Assembly: GCA_025362395.1 (NCBI GenBank)
Contig: JANYGK010000005.1
Coordinates: 1 to 64,000 of the forward strand
Source of the DNA: Bacteroidota bacterium
Lineage (GTDB): Bacteria; Bacteroidota; Bacteroidia; B-17B0; Aurantibacillaceae
Length of the DNA: 64,000 nt
Direction: 5' to 3'
The notes beneath the pieces are model-generated. The model made no database searches. It was not told the origin of the DNA and was given only the letters and a program-made list of their open reading frames with translations. Shown here piece by piece: positions 62,883-64,000 of this stretch (its first letter is position 1; every line of letters begins with the position of its first letter). The position numbers and the translations under genes are program-made.

Positions 62883-64000
62883 TTATTTATAATGATCCAT
62901 ATAAAAAGGCTTGTAATAACTTACCTTCTTTTTCCGGAACAGCTTTTGAATATTATCTTCCGAAATAGCCATCAGCGTAAACGCCTCCGGTTTTACTTTG
63001 CTTGAAAATACGGTTTTATCTTTACTGAGGTTACCAATATATTTCATGGCTGTTTGCGCGTTTTCAAACGTTTTAATGTATACTATCTGCTCAGCGCTTC
63101 CAAACAAACTGCTTTCTACCGTAAGGTTACTTATGCCGTAATAGGTAATATTAAAATCAGCTACCGACGCTTTAAAGGATGCGGCAACTTCAGGGTCGTC
63201 CGGAAAAACAGCGATCACAATATGCTTTACGGCAAGGTCTAATGTAAACGTATCTGTTTGGTTAGTGCCGCCGGCCCCGTTGGTGGCTTCGCTCGGGTGC
63301 TTTAAATTATACAGTACTTCCAACAGGTCTTGTGCCTCCATTGATACGGGGTCTTTAGAATAAATAGCTTGCAGTGTTTTTAGTGCCATCTCTAACGAAT
63401 CGGCGCCTTTCATCTTGCCGATGCACATGGCTTTTATGAACGCGAATTTTGCCGAAAAATCATTCTTCCCAAACTTTGTTTCCGACTCCTTGCTCATACT
63501 GTACGCCGCATCATAATTGCCGGTACTGTACTTATCAAACGTTTCGGTATAAAATAATTCTACTTCGCCTTTCTGTATATTTTTTTCCGCCTCGTAATTA
63601 GGGTTTTTAATAAGCTGTGCGTATTCACTGTTAGGGAATTCATTCAGCAATTTGTTTTTATAATAATCGGCCTGAGGCGTGTTTTTAACCGATTGATATA
63701 TCTTATACAATTGGTAATAGGTGGAAGGCCTGAATTTATGGACTTCGTAGCGCTTATTCAGGTCTTCGAAAGCGGCTATGGCTTTTTTATTGTTATGCAG
63801 ATCATCTTTATACGTGCTTGCTAAATTATAGTCGGCATCAATAATTTTAAGGTTCGACAATTTCATTAAACTGTCGTTCATTGGCAGGTCTTTTAAATAA
63901 TACTCAACGCTTTTTTATCTTTTGCTTTTGCTTTCTTTTTAATTGCAAGGCTGTCTTTTCCGTCAGCAATAGTGTCTGTAGCAGCTTGGTCGACAGGTGT
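62883..64000 (-). CDS. sprE: SprE/PorW gliding motility lipoprotein, 5' end outside window and one frameshift
   Basis: The main frame (from an ATG at 63881, about 332 residues) holds TPR-type helices ('AAFEDLNKRYEVHKFRPSTYYQLYKIYQ', 'LLNEFPNSEYAQLIKNPNY'), a long second helical part, and the C-terminal SprE/PorW domain ('HIVIAVFPDDPEVAASFKASVADFNITYYG', 'YKPFYMDHYK'). Upstream the frame is shifted: from 64000 'TPVDQAATDTIADGKDSLAI..' runs to a stop, and adding one T to the six-T run at 63911-63916 joins it to 'SVEYYLKDLPMNDSL'. SprE supports type IX secretion and gliding. The shift may be an assembly error. Confidence 0.88.

Overview
The window comes from an AT-rich member of the Bacteroidota. 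The signs are a SprE/PorW gliding and type IX secretion lipoprotein at the right edge, starts preceded by A/T-rich leaders with little Shine-Dalgarno signal, some TAnnTTTG-type -7 boxes, many short lipoproteins, and histidine kinases of the 'SHDLQEPLRK' class. I cannot place it more finely from sequence alone.

Layout. 1-4900 looks accessory: the 3' part of an azoreductase, two cysteine-rich exported proteins (one with a hexanucleotide microsatellite), a lipoprotein, and a three-gene block (DUF488, a uracil-DNA-glycosylase-like protein, DUF2945) flanked by an 85-bp imperfect direct repeat. 4900-10120 holds an FAD amine-oxidase-like protein, an OsmC protein and a FIST sensor paired with a SpoIIE-type phosphatase. 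10490-15190 is one very large histidine kinase with about ten PAS modules. 15200-21400 has a molybdopterin oxidoreductase with a cytochrome b partner, a fasciclin protein, a cyanophycinase and a YihY membrane protein. 21700-25440 is an FAD/Rieske protein, DUF3606, topoisomerase IB and Ku. 25500-36700 is dominated by small envelope and stress-type genes (DUF4142, AI-2E family, PqiA-like, YtxH, holin-like, lmo0937, DUF1328), three receiver proteins and rpoN. 36870-42340 is a signalling cluster: CHASE3 kinase, NtrC-type activator, PAS kinase, receiver-PAS kinase. 42450-48150 has a PA2169 protein, TspO, and a methionine aminotransferase / omega-amidase operon interrupted by three tandem paralogues. 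After a tRNA-Cys and a decayed kinase pseudogene come a UDP-galactopyranose mutase/glycosyltransferase/GH1-like operon, then a Mn catalase, DUF2243 and DUF892 group.

The most striking system is at 57001-60978: one strand encodes a double-domain KaiC, two different KaiB proteins, a PAS histidine kinase and a single-domain response regulator, tightly packed with 4-bp overlaps at two junctions. No kaiA is visible. An 8-bp perfect inverted repeat lies just upstream of kaiC, and a GAF protein with a degenerate kinase domain is transcribed divergently. This resembles the cyanobacterial KaiC-KaiB-SasA logic, rebuilt as one operon in a non-photosynthetic phylum.

A second pattern is a GGCAT-centred element 31-61 nt upstream of eight genes that mostly look like stress or envelope functions. 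Two further sites fit the sigma-54 -24/-12 spacing, and rpoN plus an NtrC-family activator are in the window. Three places show gene decay or possible homopolymer indels (2578-2735, 48677-49056, 63911-63916).
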